DNA of 56,157 bases from NCBI GenBank assembly GCA_020725195.1, contig DYFL01000011.1, positions 1-56,157 on the forward strand, written 5' to 3'. Below, piece after piece: positions 17,346 to 26,147 of the stretch (its first letter is position 1; each line of letters starts with the position of its first letter). Position numbers and translations under genes: made by a program. Source of the stretch: Hydrogenophilus sp. (GTDB lineage: Bacteria > Pseudomonadota > Gammaproteobacteria > Burkholderiales > Thiobacillaceae). The notes beneath the pieces were generated by a model. The model did not search any database. It was not told the origin of the DNA and saw nothing but the letters and a program-made list of their open reading frames with translations.

Positions 17346-17351
17346 TCTGTG

Positions 17352-18236
17352 ATGGATAGCGGCTTCGCCCAGCACCTCGACGCCTTCCTCACCCACCTCA
17401 AGACGCGGCACTACAGCCCGCGCACCCTGGACCTCTACGCCCGCGACCTCGCCCGGCTCGCGGAGCTTGCCGCAGGCCGGCCGGCGGAGGCGCTCGCCCC
17501 GCACGACATCCGCCGGTATCTGGCCACCCTGCACGGGCGCGGCGTGGCGGTGAAGAGCCTCGCGCGCTGCCTCTCGGCCTGGCGCCGCTTCTACCAGTTC
17601 ATGGCCCAGGCCGGGCGCCTCCAGGCCAACCCCTGCATGGGCCTGCGCCCGCCCAGGGGCGAGAAGCGCCTGCCCCACGCCCTGTCGCCGGACGAGATGG
17701 GCCGGCTCCTCGATGGCGCCGGCGACGACCCCATGATGGTCCGCGACCAGGCGATGTTCGAGCTCATGTATTCCTCGGGCCTGCGCCTCTCGGAGCTGGT
17801 GGGCCTGGACCTCTGCAGCGTGGACCTGGAAAGCGGCGAGGTGCGGGTGCGGGGCAAGGGCGCCAAGGAGCGCATCGTGCCCGTCGGCCGCCAGGCCCTC
17901 GAGGCCCTGCGCGCCTGGCTCGACCGGCGCCCGAGCCTCGCCCGCGACCCCGCCGCCCTCTTCGTCGGCGCCCGCGGCAGCCGCATCTCGGCCCGGGTGG
18001 TCAACGGCCGCCTCAGGCAGCTCGCCCTCGCCCGCGGCGTGACCCAGCGCGTGCACCCCCACGCCCTGCGCCACTCCTTCGCCTCGCACGTGCTGCAGTC
18101 CTCGGGCGACCTGCGCGCGGTGCAGGAGATGCTGGGGCACGCGAGCCTCTCGACGACCCAGGTCTACACGCACCTGGATTTTCAGCACCTCGCCAAGGTC
18201 TACGACCAGGCCCATCCACGTGCCAAGAAGAAGTGA
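17352..18236 (+). CDS. xerC: Tyrosine recombinase XerC
   Basis: Site-specific recombinase that resolves chromosome dimers at dif with XerD. 294 residues: N-terminal SAM-like core-binding domain (1-90) and a catalytic domain. The catalytic residues are R in SGLRLSEL, K in GKGAKER, H-x-x-R in HALRHS, H in GHASLSTT and Tyr in TQVYTH. GTG 17349 immediately precedes ATG 17352; either could serve. The last 55 bp are perfectly duplicated 145 bp downstream together with the start of element E. Confidence 0.95.
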   Translation: MDSGFAQHLDAFLTHLKTRHYSPRTLDLYARDLARLAELAAGRPAEALAPHDIRRYLATLHGRGVAVKSLARCLSAWRRFYQFMAQAGRLQANPCMGLRPPRGEKRLPHALSPDEMGRLLDGAGDDPMMVRDQAMFELMYSSGLRLSELVGLDLCSVDLESGEVRVRGKGAKERIVPVGRQALEALRAWLDRRPSLARDPAALFVGARGSRISARVVNGRLRQLALARGVTQRVHPHALRHSFASHVLQSSGDLRAVQEMLGHASLSTTQVYTHLDFQHLAKVYDQAHPRAKKK

Positions 18237-18409
18237 TCTGGATTTTGCCTCCGGCCGCGCTGCGCGCTTAACATTCGCTGCGCTCACGTTAGCCTTCGCC
18301 GCAACAAGCCGCTGCGCGGCATGTTGTCAGCACCTCGCCAAGGTCTACGACCAGGCCCATCCACGTGCCAAGAAGAAGTGATCTGGATTTTGCCTCCGGC
18401 CGCGCTGCG
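18182..18409 (+). repeat. Perfect 83-bp direct repeat of the xerC 3' end flanking element E copy 5
   Basis: 18182-18264 and 18327-18409 are identical. Each contains the last 55 bp of xerC with its stop codon, plus the beginning of an element E (TTTTGCCTCCGGCCGCGCTGCG). Between them are the rest of that element (CGCTTAAC...GTTAGCCTTCGCCGCAAC, to 18304) and a CAACA-GCCGC/GCGGC-TGTTG hairpin (18302-18326). Confidence 0.9.
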
Positions 18410-18440
18410 GTTGCCGACCGCCATGGGCTTCGTCCGCCCG

Positions 18441-18475
18441 AAACAAAACGGCCCGCCTGTCGCCAGGCGGGCCGT
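18441..18475 (-). terminator. Intrinsic terminator of fbp
   Basis: Perfect 12-bp stem ACGGCCCGCCTG / CAGGCGGGCCGT with a 4-nt loop. On the minus strand it is followed by TTTTGTTT, 23 bp past the fbp stop. Confidence 0.88.
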
Positions 18476-18497
18476 CCGGGACCCCGGGGTGCAGCGA

Positions 18498-19529
18498 TCA
18501 AGCAGCGGCGGCCTCCGGGCCGGCGTGGTAGCGGCTGATCAGCTCGACCTCGTTCTTCGAGCCCAGCACCACGGGCACGCGCTGGTGGATGCCCTGGGGC
18601 TTGAGCTCCAGGATGCGGTCGCGGCCGGTGGTGGCCGCGCCCCCGGCCTGCTCGACGATGAAGGCCATGGGGTTGGCCTCGTACATGAGGCGCAGCTTGC
18701 CGCCCTTCTCGCGCAGCTTCTCGTCCATGGGGTACATGAAGACGCCGCCGCGGGTGAGGATGCGGTGCACCTCGGCCACCATGGAGGCGACCCAGCGCAT
18801 GTTGAAGTCCTTGGCCCTGGGGCCGGCCGATCCCTTCAGGCACTCGTCGACGTAGCGGCGCACCGGCTCCTCCCAGAAGCGGTAGTTCGACATGTTGATG
18901 GCGAACTCCCGGGTGTCGGCCGGGATGGTCATGTTCTCGTGGGTGAGCACGAATTCGCCGACGTTGGGGTCGAGGGTGAAGCCGTTCACACCGTGGCCGG
19001 TGGTCAGCACCAGCATGGTGGAGGGGCCGTAGATGGCGTAGCCGGCGCAGACCTGCTTCACGCCCGGCTGCAGGAAGGCCTCGACCGGGGTGGGGGCTTC
19101 GGTGTCCTCGTTGCCGGGGCAGCGCAGGATGGAGAAGATGGAGCCGACCGAGACGTTGACGTCCATGTTGGAGGAGCCGTCGAGCGGGTCGAACAGCAGG
19201 AGGTACTTGCCGCGCGGGTTGCCGGCCGGGATCTGGTAGACCTCGTCCATCTCCTCCGAGGCCATGGCGGCGAGGTGGCCGGCCCACTCGTTGCGCTTGA
19301 GGAAGATCTCGTTGGAGAGCACGTCCATCTTCTTCTGTTCCTCGCCCTGCACGTTCTCGCTGCCGGCCGCGCCCAGCACGCCGAGGAGGCCGCCGTGGTT
19401 GACACCGTTGGAGATCATCTTGCAGGCGGTGACGACGTCGTTCAACAGGCCGGTGAAGTCGCCGGTCGCGCCCTGGACGTGGCGCTGTTCCTCGATCAGG
19501 AACTGGGTGAGCGTGGTGCCGATGTGCAT
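18498..19529 (-). CDS. fbp: Fructose-1,6-bisphosphatase class I
   Basis: Cytosolic Mg-dependent phosphatase making fructose 6-phosphate in gluconeogenesis and, in autotrophs, in the Calvin cycle. The 343 residues contain the metal/substrate signature [12 protein letters not shown] near residue 115 and KMDVLSNE at the effector region. ATG 19529 is preceded by GAGGAAG. Transcribed alone between its terminator and an FNR-type site centred about 58 bp upstream of the start codon, which suggests oxygen-dependent control. No other Calvin-cycle gene is in the window. Confidence 0.96.
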   Translation of the reverse strand: MHIGTTLTQFLIEEQRHVQGATGDFTGLLNDVVTACKMISNGVNHGGLLGVLGAAGSENVQGEEQKKMDVLSNEIFLKRNEWAGHLAAMASEEMDEVYQIPAGNPRGKYLLLFDPLDGSSNMDVNVSVGSIFSILRCPGNEDTEAPTPVEAFLQPGVKQVCAGYAIYGPSTMLVLTTGHGVNGFTLDPNVGEFVLTHENMTIPADTREFAINMSNYRFWEEPVRRYVDECLKGSAGPRAKDFNMRWVASMVAEVHRILTRGGVFMYPMDEKLREKGGKLRLMYEANPMAFIVEQAGGAATTGRDRILELKPQGIHQRVPVVLGSKNEVELISRYHAGPEAAAA

Positions 19530-19579
19530 GGTGTTCTTCCTCTCGGGTTTGGCCTATGAGCAAACCCCGAAGTCTAACA

Positions 19580-19593
19580 TTGATCTAGATCAA
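19580..19593. promoter_or_regulatory. FNR/ANR-type binding site upstream of fbp
   Basis: TTGATCTAGATCAA is a perfect match to the FNR-family palindrome TTGAT-N4-ATCAA and is itself fully symmetric. It lies between fbp (start 19529, minus) and the tonB 3' end, so fbp is the obvious target. No strong -10 box is visible at the expected distance. Confidence 0.65.
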
Positions 19594-19625
19594 GAACGGC
19601 GCCGACGGGGCCGGAACGGGCGCGG

Positions 19626-20522
19626 CTACTGGCTCGTGGCGAGCCGTTCCTCGCGGGTGAAGTTCATCCAGCGGGGGATGTTCATCGTGTCCCCGTGCTT
19701 GCGCAGCTCCGGGGGGAAGGGGCCGTAGGGACCCGCGTCATGCACCGTCTTGACCGCCGCGGCATCGAGGATCCTGTTGCCCGACGAGCGTTCCACCTGG
19801 ACATCCCGAACGCTGCCATCCGAGTTGATCTCCGCCACGATCTTCACCGCGCCGTAGATCCGGTTGCGCCGCAGCGCCTCGGGGAAGTTGTTCTCGCCGT
19901 AGCGCTCCACCTTGCGCTGGAAGGCCATCTCGTAGGCCGCATAGACGTATTTCGCGGCGGAGGGCGCATAGAACATGCGCCGCGGGCGCTGCTGGTACTC
20001 GTCCCAGCTCTGGCTGACGCGGGCCTCGAGCCTGGCCAGCTCCAGGGCGCGGGCGGCGAGGTCGGCGGGCGCAGGCACCGGGGAGGGCGGCCGCGGCTCG
20101 TCCTCGACGCGCCCCTCCGGCACGTCGTAGTCGGACCTGACCTGCTGCATGAGCTGGCGGGCCTCGCGCTCCAGGGCCTGCACCCGGGCGGCCGCCTGGG
20201 CCTCGGCGGCCGAGGCCGGGCTGTCCTGGGCGGCGGCGGGCAGGGGGCTGCGGCGCTGGCGCGGCTCGTCCACGTCGCCGCCGCCCGCCACGTCGGCCTG
20301 CGCCAGCACCGTGGGCTTGAGCGGCTGCTCGGCCGTGGCGGTGTTGACCAGCACCACCTCGATGCTCTGGTCGCGCTCGAAGAGCTCGGGGTTGGCCGCC
20401 TTGAACTGCAGGCCGAAGATGAGGGCGACGTGGACGATGGCGGAGACGAGCACCGCCTGGCCGAAGCGGTCGTCCCAGTCCGCCGAGGTCAATGGCCGGG
20501 GGCCGGCGGGGCGGCGCCTCAC
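19626..20522 (-). CDS. tonB: TonB-type energy transducer
   Basis: 298-residue inner-membrane protein that couples proton motive force to outer-membrane transporters. One N-terminal membrane helix (AVLVSAIVHVALIFGLQF), a long polar coiled-coil-like linker rich in Arg/Ala/Pro, and a C-terminal TonB domain (VKIVAEINSDGSVRDVQVER, then ILDAAAVKTV) are visible. The GTG start at 20522 overlaps the upstream RNase stop (GTGA). No exbB/exbD are adjacent. No TonB-dependent receptor is evident in the window. Confidence 0.88.
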   Translation of the reverse strand: MRRRPAGPRPLTSADWDDRFGQAVLVSAIVHVALIFGLQFKAANPELFERDQSIEVVLVNTATAEQPLKPTVLAQADVAGGGDVDEPRQRRSPLPAAAQDSPASAAEAQAAARVQALEREARQLMQQVRSDYDVPEGRVEDEPRPPSPVPAPADLAARALELARLEARVSQSWDEYQQRPRRMFYAPSAAKYVYAAYEMAFQRKVERYGENNFPEALRRNRIYGAVKIVAEINSDGSVRDVQVERSSGNRILDAAAVKTVHDAGPYGPFPPELRKHGDTMNIPRWMNFTREERLATSQ

Positions 20523-22360
20523 GGCTCCAGCCTGGCGACGAAATGGCATGCGAGGTCGATGTCCAGGAGGTCGATGTCGCCGACGGTCACGCGCAGGCGC
20601 TCGCCCGGGTTGAGGGCCGGCGCACCCGTCACGCGGGTGACGAAGGGCATGCCATCCAGGCGCACGAGGTTCTCCTTGAGCACGGCGGCGTCCATATCGG
20701 TGACGTTCTCCTGCAAGAGCCAGCGCAGGCACCAGTAGCGCTCCATGCGGCGCTGGAAGTCGTTGTAGGCGTCGTAGGCGAGCTCGAAGTCGCGCACGGC
20801 GGCGAAGAGCTCGGGGGCGTTGCCCTTGTACACGGGCGCCTCGCCGGTCACGGCGGCGAGGATCTGGCGCTGGTTGACGAGGTCCACGTAGCGGCGCAGG
20901 GGGCTGGTGCCCCAGGCATAGCACTCGACGCCCAGGCCCTCGTGGGGCGCGGGCTTCAGCGTCATGCGCACCTTGCCCACGGTCTGCGCCCGGTACACCC
21001 CGGCCACGCCCTTCTGCGCCAGCAGCTCGCCCCAGCGGCTGTTGGCCAGGATCATGAGCTCGGACACCAGCTTGTCGATGGGGTTGCCGCGCAGCCGGGG
21101 CAGGATCTGCACCCGCTCGCCCTCGACCTTGAAGCCGTAGTCCACGCGGCCCGGCTGCTCCGCCTTGCCGCGCGCCGCCTCGAGGTGGCGGGCGAAGCCC
21201 CAGAGCCATTCCAGCTCGCGCCGGTAGGGATAGTCCGGGGCCCCGGGGTTGCCGATGGTCGCCTCGTTGAACAGGGGCTCCAGGGTCTCGTGGCGCAGGT
21301 TGGCCGCGATGGTGAGCAGGTCCGCCTCGGTATAGAGGTGGCGCACGGCATAGTCCGGGCCGACCTCCACGTACAGGGAGAGGGCGGGGCACTCGCGGTT
21401 CTCGGCCAGCGTGTAGCGGTCGATCAGGTGCTCGGGCAGCATGGTGATCTTGCCGCAGGGCATGTAGACCGTGGACAGGCGCGTGGCGGCGACGCGGTCG
21501 AGGTCCGAGCCCGGGGTGATCCCCAGGGCCGGGGCGGCGATGTGGATGCCCACGCGGGTGCTGCCGTCGGGGCGGAAGATCACCGAGAAGGCGTCGTCGA
21601 TCTCGGTGGTGGCGGCGTCGTCGATGGAGAAGGCCGGGGCCTCGGCGGGCGGCAGCGGCGGCGGCGGCGACATGGGCGGCAGGTCGGCGAAGCCCGTGCC
21701 CCTGGGGAAGTGCTCGAGCAGGAAGGCCTGCAGGTGGTAGTCGTGGCTGGAGGGGATGGCGCCGCAGCGGTCCAGGAGCCGCACCGCGGTGAGCCCGGTC
21801 CCGGCGCAGGCGTCCGCGAGCGCCTTGTACTCCAGGCCGTTCTTGTCGGGCTTGTGCAGGAGCTGGAAGACGTGGGGCCGCAGCGCCTCGGGCAGCCGCC
21901 CCTGCACGAGCTCCGCCGCCCACTCGGCGCGCAGGGCCGCCTCGCGCGCGCGGCGCTCCAGGCCGGCCTTGGCGGCGGCGAGCGCCTCGGGGGGCGCGGC
22001 CTTGTAGCGGCCCTTGCCCTTCTTGTAAAAATGGATGGGCGACTCGTGCAGCCTGAGCAGCACCGCGCCGGCCTCGGCCGCGCCGGGCTCGCGGCCGTAG
22101 TACTCGCGGGCGAGCTCGGCGAAGCCGAATTCCGCCTCGCCCGCCGCCTCCCAGAGGAAGTCGGTGTCCAGCTCCGCGGCGAGGGCGCGGGCCGCCTCCA
22201 TGGCGGCCGCCGGCCCGGGCGCGGGAAAGCGCAGCAGCACGTGCGCCGCCTTCACCTTGGCGCGCCTGCCGTGCTGGGACTCCAGCTGCACCGAGGCCTC
22301 GTGGTCGGCGAGCAGGGTGCCGGCCTTGATGTCGCCGTCTTCTTCGTAAAACAGGTACAT
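20519..22360 (-). CDS. RNase II/R-type (RNB domain) exoribonuclease
   Basis: 613-residue 3'-5' exoribonuclease of the RNB family. The catalytic block IDDAATTEIDDAFSV (about 255-270) carries the metal-binding aspartates, and RYVDLVNQRQILA is the conserved C-terminal RNB motif. An N-terminal region of about 240 residues is diverged from typical cold-shock domains. ATG 22360 is chosen because upstream sequence is an inverted repeat; the ribosome-binding site CGGAAG partly comes from that repeat. Coupled to tonB by a GTGA overlap. Whether it is RNase II or RNase R cannot be told with confidence. Confidence 0.88.
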   Translation of the reverse strand: MYLFYEEDGDIKAGTLLADHEASVQLESQHGRRAKVKAAHVLLRFPAPGPAAAMEAARALAAELDTDFLWEAAGEAEFGFAELAREYYGREPGAAEAGAVLLRLHESPIHFYKKGKGRYKAAPPEALAAAKAGLERRAREAALRAEWAAELVQGRLPEALRPHVFQLLHKPDKNGLEYKALADACAGTGLTAVRLLDRCGAIPSSHDYHLQAFLLEHFPRGTGFADLPPMSPPPPLPPAEAPAFSIDDAATTEIDDAFSVIFRPDGSTRVGIHIAAPALGITPGSDLDRVAATRLSTVYMPCGKITMLPEHLIDRYTLAENRECPALSLYVEVGPDYAVRHLYTEADLLTIAANLRHETLEPLFNEATIGNPGAPDYPYRRELEWLWGFARHLEAARGKAEQPGRVDYGFKVEGERVQILPRLRGNPIDKLVSELMILANSRWGELLAQKGVAGVYRAQTVGKVRMTLKPAPHEGLGVECYAWGTSPLRRYVDLVNQRQILAAVTGEAPVYKGNAPELFAAVRDFELAYDAYNDFQRRMERYWCLRWLLQENVTDMDAAVLKENLVRLDGMPFVTRVTGAPALNPGERLRVTVGDIDLLDIDLACHFVARLEP

Positions 22361-22365
22361 AACTT

Positions 22366-22455
22366 CCGGGAAACGGGAAAAGGGAAAAGGGAAACGGGGG
22401 GCGTCACGACCTAGAGGTGCGTTTCCCGTTTCTCGTTTCCCTTTTCCCGTCGGTC
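22366..22455. repeat. GGGAAACGGGAAA-type inverted repeat
   Basis: Left arm 22368-22399 is a run of GGGAAA(C/A) units and right arm 22420-22452 is its reverse complement, around a 20-bp centre. It fills the space between the RNase gene start and the esterase stop. Confidence 0.85.
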
Positions 22456-22461
22456 TCCTAA

Positions 22462-23019
22462 TCAGAATTCCAGGATGGCCGGGATGTGCTCGGCGAAGCG
22501 GCTGAAGCCGTGGTCGCCGCCCTCCAGCACCACTTGGCGCGCGCCGCGGTAATAGGCCACGGCCTCGCGGTAGTCGAGCACCTCGTCGCCGGTCTCGGCC
22601 AGGAGCAGGAAATTCCCGGGCCGGCTCGGTTGCGGCACGTGCAGCGCCTGCAGCTCCGCCAGGTGCGCCGCGGTGAATTCGTATGCCTCGCCGCTGTGCC
22701 AGTTCTTCTGGGTCCTGCCCACCTCGCCGGCCAGCTTCCCGTGGCAGGCCACGCAGGGGTTTACCAGCACCGCCTTCAGGCCGTGCCGCTCGGCGAGCCA
22801 GGTGGCGTAGAAGCCGCCCAGGGAGCTGCCCAGCAGCTTCACCGGGTCGGCGCTCGCGCGGATCATGCGCTCCAGCAGGGCGATGGCCTCGGCGGGCCGG
22901 TGCGGCAGGTCGGGGCAGGCGTACTCCCCGCCCAGGCCGCGGGCCTCGAACCAGGCCCGGAGCTCGCGCGCCTTGCCTGACTGGGAGGAGCTGTTGAAGC
23001 CGTGGATGTAGATGAGCAT
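22462..23019 (-). CDS. YqiA/YcfP-family alpha/beta-hydrolase (esterase)
   Basis: 185-residue predicted cytosolic esterase. IYIHGFNSSSQSGKA forms the oxyanion region, GSSLGGFYA holds the nucleophile serine (about residue 67), and DEVLDY and GGDHGF give the acid and histidine. The family (UPF0227) has esterase activity on short acyl esters, but natural substrates are unknown. ATG 23019 is weakly supported by upstream sequence. It sits between two repeat-filled gaps. Confidence 0.88.
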   Translation of the reverse strand: MLIYIHGFNSSSQSGKARELRAWFEARGLGGEYACPDLPHRPAEAIALLERMIRASADPVKLLGSSLGGFYATWLAERHGLKAVLVNPCVACHGKLAGEVGRTQKNWHSGEAYEFTAAHLAELQALHVPQPSRPGNFLLLAETGDEVLDYREAVAYYRGARQVVLEGGDHGFSRFAEHIPAILEF

Positions 23020-23076
23020 GGCAGGGGGGCCGGCGGCGCGCCGGAAAAAGCCACAATCCTACATGATGGGGCGGTC

Positions 23077-23179
23077 GGGCCAAAACGGAGTTTTGGCGCA
23101 GGCTATTGGACCGGCAAGCAAATGCAGGCAGTTCCCCCCTGCCAGAGGGAGAGGGGACTAAGCGAAGCGGCCGGGGCCG
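23077..23179 (-). repeat. Element E, copy 6, split by a CCCTCTCCC-type repeat
   Basis: Minus strand: GGCCCCGGCCGCTTCGCTTAG (23179-23159), then an inserted CCCCTCTCCCTCTGGCAGGGGGG palindrome, then AATAGCCTGCGCCAAAACTCCG and TTTTGGCCC ending at 23077. It starts 11 bp after the nrdG stop. Both ends match copies at 28134-28212 and 30151-30216. Confidence 0.65.
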
Positions 23180-23189
23180 ATCGCCGCGG

Positions 23190-23948
23190 TCAGGCCCGGC
23201 GCACGCAGAGGCGCTCGAACCGGCCTTCGATGCGCCGGAGCAGTCCCTCGTCCAGGAGGGGCCCGGCGGCCTGGGCGCGATAGGCCTCGTCCGCGCATCC
23301 CTGCGGGCGGAATTCCTGCAGGGCGTAGTCGCGCACGCCCGCGGCGGCCAGCTCCCCGGCCAGGCTAAACAGCGCCTCCGTCCCGAAGATCAGCGGATGG
23401 ACGGTGGTCCGCACCTCGCAGGCCACGCCGCTCTCCAGCAGCAGCGCGAGGCTCTTCCGCGCCCGCTCGCCGCTGCCCGGCACCCCCGTCGCCCGCTCGT
23501 AGGCCTCGAAGGGGGCCTTGATGTCCAGGCCCACCCAGTCCAGCAGCGGCAGCAGGTCCCGCAGGCGGTCCGGATAGTTGCCGGCGGTGTGCAGCCCGAC
23601 CTTGAAGCCCAGCCGCCGCACCTCGCTGGCAGCCTCGGCCAGGCCGGACTGCAGGGTCGGCTCGCCGCCGCTGAAGACCACGGCGTCCAGCAGGCCGCGA
23701 CGGCGTTCGAGGAAGGCCAGGATGTCCGCCCAGGCCAGCGCCGGCTCGGCCTCGCGCGGGATCAGGTGCGGGTTGTGGCAATAGCCGCAGCGCCAGGGGC
23801 AGCCCTGGCAGAAGAGCACCGCGGCGAGCGCCCCCGGGAAGTCCGTGGTGGTGAGGGGCGTGATGCCCCCCACCACCAGGGTCGGCGAAGGGTCAGGAGA
23901 CGAGCTGGCCACGGGATTCGACGAAGAATTGGCGCTCGGCGTGCTCAC
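23190..23948 (-). CDS. nrdG: Anaerobic ribonucleotide reductase activating enzyme (radical SAM)
   Basis: Radical-SAM enzyme that installs the glycyl radical on the anaerobic reductase. The 4Fe-4S motif CQGCPWRCGYC (CX3CX2C) lies near residues 48-58, with GGITPLTTTDFPG in front of it and VVFSGGEPTLQSG after it. GTG 23948 gives 252 residues, but it overlaps the small glycyl-radical gene by 56 nt and has a poor ribosome-binding site. GTG 23912 or 23876 are alternatives. Last gene of the nrdD operon. Confidence 0.9.
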   Translation of the reverse strand: MSTPSANSSSNPVASSSPDPSPTLVVGGITPLTTTDFPGALAAVLFCQGCPWRCGYCHNPHLIPREAEPALAWADILAFLERRRGLLDAVVFSGGEPTLQSGLAEAASEVRRLGFKVGLHTAGNYPDRLRDLLPLLDWVGLDIKAPFEAYERATGVPGSGERARKSLALLLESGVACEVRTTVHPLIFGTEALFSLAGELAAAGVRDYALQEFRPQGCADEAYRAQAAGPLLDEGLLRRIEGRFERLCVRRA

Positions 23949-24084
23949 CCTTCTTGCCGATGTTGAAGGAGGCCACCGGTCGGTGGTAGCCCATCACGCG
24001 CGTCCAGACCTCGCAGGGCTGGCGCTCGGCGTCCTCGAGGACGATATCCATCGGAACGGTCGCTTCTTGTTTCAGATCGGTCAT
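23893..24084 (-). CDS. Separate glycyl-radical domain of NrdD
   Basis: 63-residue protein. Its core, CEVWTRVMGYHRPVASFN then IGKKGEHAERQFF, is the C-terminal glycyl-radical segment normally fused to anaerobic ribonucleotide reductases; the radical glycine should be the G of RVMGY (residue 32). ATG 24084 has AAGGAG 7 nt upstream and follows the NrdD stop by 26 nt. NrdD itself lacks this segment. The protein presumably binds NrdD to complete the active site, much as GrcA (YfiD) can replace a damaged formate-lyase radical domain. Overlaps the proposed nrdG start. Confidence 0.8.
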   Translation of the reverse strand: MTDLKQEATVPMDIVLEDAERQPCEVWTRVMGYHRPVASFNIGKKGEHAERQFFVESRGQLVS

Positions 24085-24110
24085 GCGTTTCTCCTTTTGC
24101 TGGTTGGGAA

Positions 24111-26147
24111 TCAGGCGCCGGCAACTTGCCGACGCTTCTCTGCGATCTTCTCCTGGTCGCATTTCGGGCAGAACTTGTGCTCGCCTTCCAGGTAGCCGTG
24201 CCTCGGGCAGATGGAGAAGGTGGGCGTCACCGTGATGTAGGGCAGGTTGAAGCGTTCCAGAGAGCGCCTCACCAGGTTCCTGCAGGCCTCCGCGCTGGAG
24301 ATGCGCTCGGTCATGTAGAGGTGCAGCACGGTGCCGCCGGTGTACTTGCGCTGCAGCGCCTCCTGCCGCTCCAGGGCCTCGAAGGGGTCGTCGGTGAAAC
24401 CCGCCGGCAGCTGGGAGGAGTTGGTGTAGTAGGGCTGCTCGGGGGTGCCGGCCTGGAGGATGTCGGGGAAGCGCTTCCTGTCCTCCTTGGCGAAGCGGTA
24501 GGTGGTGCCCTCCGCCGGCGTGGCCTCCAGGTTGTACATGTGGCCGGTGGCCTCCTGGATGGCGACGATCCGCGCCCGCACGTGGTCGAGGAGCTTGAGG
24601 GCGAAGGCGTAGCCCCACTCGGTGGTGATGTCGTGGGCATCCTCGGTGAAGTTGCGGATCATCTCGTTGATGCCGTTCACCCCCAGGGTGGAGAAATGGT
24701 TCCTGAGCGTGCCCAGATAGCGCTTCGTGTACGGGAAGAGGCCGTTGTCCATGTGGCGCTGGATCACCTTGCGCTTGATCTCCAGGGAGTTCCTGCCGAC
24801 CTCCAGGAGCTCGTCCAGCCGCCTGAAGAGCCCGGCCTCGTCGCCCTTGTGGAGGTAGCCGAGGCGGGCGCAGTTGACGGTGACCACGCCCACGCTGCCG
24901 GTCTGCTCGGCGCTGCCGAACAGGCCGTTGCCCCGCTTGAGGAGCTCGCGGAGGTCGAGCTGCAGGCGGCAGCACATGGAGCGGATCATGTTGGGCTTGA
25001 GCTCGGAGTTGATGAAGTTCTGGAAGTAGGGCAGGCCGTACTTGGCGGTCATCTCGAACAGCCGCGCGGCGTTCTCGCTCTCCCAGGGGAAGTCCGGGGT
25101 CATGTTGTAGGTGGGGATGGGGAAGGTGAACGCCCGGCCCTTGGCGTCCCCCGTGGTCATGACCTCGATGTAGGCGAGGTTGATCATGTCCATCTCGGCC
25201 TGCAGCTCCCCGTAGGTGAAGGGCATCTCCTCGCCGCCGATCACCGGTACCTGTTCCTTCAGGTCCTCCGGGCAGGTCCAGTCGAAGGTGAGGTTGGTGA
25301 AGGGCGTCTGGGTGCCCCAGCGGGAGGGGACGTTGAGGTTGTAGACCAGCTCCTGGATGTACTGCTTCACCTGGCCGTAGTCGAGATGGTCCTTGCGGAT
25401 GAAGGGCGCCATGTAGGTGTCGAAGGAGGAGAAGGCCTGGGCGCCCGCCCACTCGTTCTGAAGCGTGCCGAGGAAGTTGACGATCTGCCCCACCGCGCTC
25501 GACATGTGCCTGGCCGGCCCCGCCTCCACCTTGCCCGGCACGCCGTTCAGGCCCTCGTGCAGCAGCGTCCTCAGGGACCAGCCGGCGCAGTAGCCGGCCA
25601 GCATGTCCAGGTCGTGCACGTGGATGTCGCCGTTGCGGTGCGCCTCGCCCACCTCCGGCGGATAGACGTGGTTCAGCCAGTAGTTGGCCACCAGCTTGCC
25701 CGAGACGTTGAGGATCAGCCCGCCGAGCGAGTAGCCCTGGTTGGCGTTGGCGTTCACCCGCCAGTCGAGCTGGTCGAGGTACTCGTTGATGGAGGACTCC
25801 ACGTCCACCACCGTCTTCCTGTCCTGGCGCAGCTTGGCGTGCTGCTCGCGGTAGGCGACGTAGGCGCGGGCCACCTTGTAATGGCCGTCGCGCATGAGGG
25901 CCAGCTCCACCTGGTCCTGGATGTCCTCGATGTGCACGGTGAGCGGGCCGTGGGCGTGGCGCAGCAGGGACTCGACCACCCTGCGCGTGATCCCCTCCGC
26001 CTTCTCCCGGGCGGCGCCGTCGGCGCCGGCCACGGCTAGGAAGGCCTTGGCGACGGCCGCCTGGATCTTGTCGGGGTCGAAGGGCGTGATGGCGCCGTTG
26101 CGGCGGATCACGCGGTGCTGTCCTGCGGGGGGGTGCGGGGTGTGCAT
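24111..26147 (-). CDS. nrdD: Anaerobic (class III) ribonucleoside-triphosphate reductase, large part
   Basis: Reduces ribonucleoside triphosphates without oxygen. 678 residues: N-terminal ATP-cone (VIRRNGAITPFDPDKIQAAV) and the ten-stranded barrel. The C-terminal zinc site is CPRHGYLEGEHKFCPKC. The chain ends right after it, so the usual RVxGYxRPV glycyl-radical tail is absent and is encoded by the next gene. ATG 26147 has GAGGAG 8 nt upstream; a longer open frame reaches into the riboswitch and is not used. Controlled by a cobalamin riboswitch, suggesting repression when a B12-dependent class II enzyme can work. Confidence 0.95.
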   Translation of the reverse strand: MHTPHPPAGQHRVIRRNGAITPFDPDKIQAAVAKAFLAVAGADGAAREKAEGITRRVVESLLRHAHGPLTVHIEDIQDQVELALMRDGHYKVARAYVAYREQHAKLRQDRKTVVDVESSINEYLDQLDWRVNANANQGYSLGGLILNVSGKLVANYWLNHVYPPEVGEAHRNGDIHVHDLDMLAGYCAGWSLRTLLHEGLNGVPGKVEAGPARHMSSAVGQIVNFLGTLQNEWAGAQAFSSFDTYMAPFIRKDHLDYGQVKQYIQELVYNLNVPSRWGTQTPFTNLTFDWTCPEDLKEQVPVIGGEEMPFTYGELQAEMDMINLAYIEVMTTGDAKGRAFTFPIPTYNMTPDFPWESENAARLFEMTAKYGLPYFQNFINSELKPNMIRSMCCRLQLDLRELLKRGNGLFGSAEQTGSVGVVTVNCARLGYLHKGDEAGLFRRLDELLEVGRNSLEIKRKVIQRHMDNGLFPYTKRYLGTLRNHFSTLGVNGINEMIRNFTEDAHDITTEWGYAFALKLLDHVRARIVAIQEATGHMYNLEATPAEGTTYRFAKEDRKRFPDILQAGTPEQPYYTNSSQLPAGFTDDPFEALERQEALQRKYTGGTVLHLYMTERISSAEACRNLVRRSLERFNLPYITVTPTFSICPRHGYLEGEHKFCPKCDQEKIAEKRRQVAGA

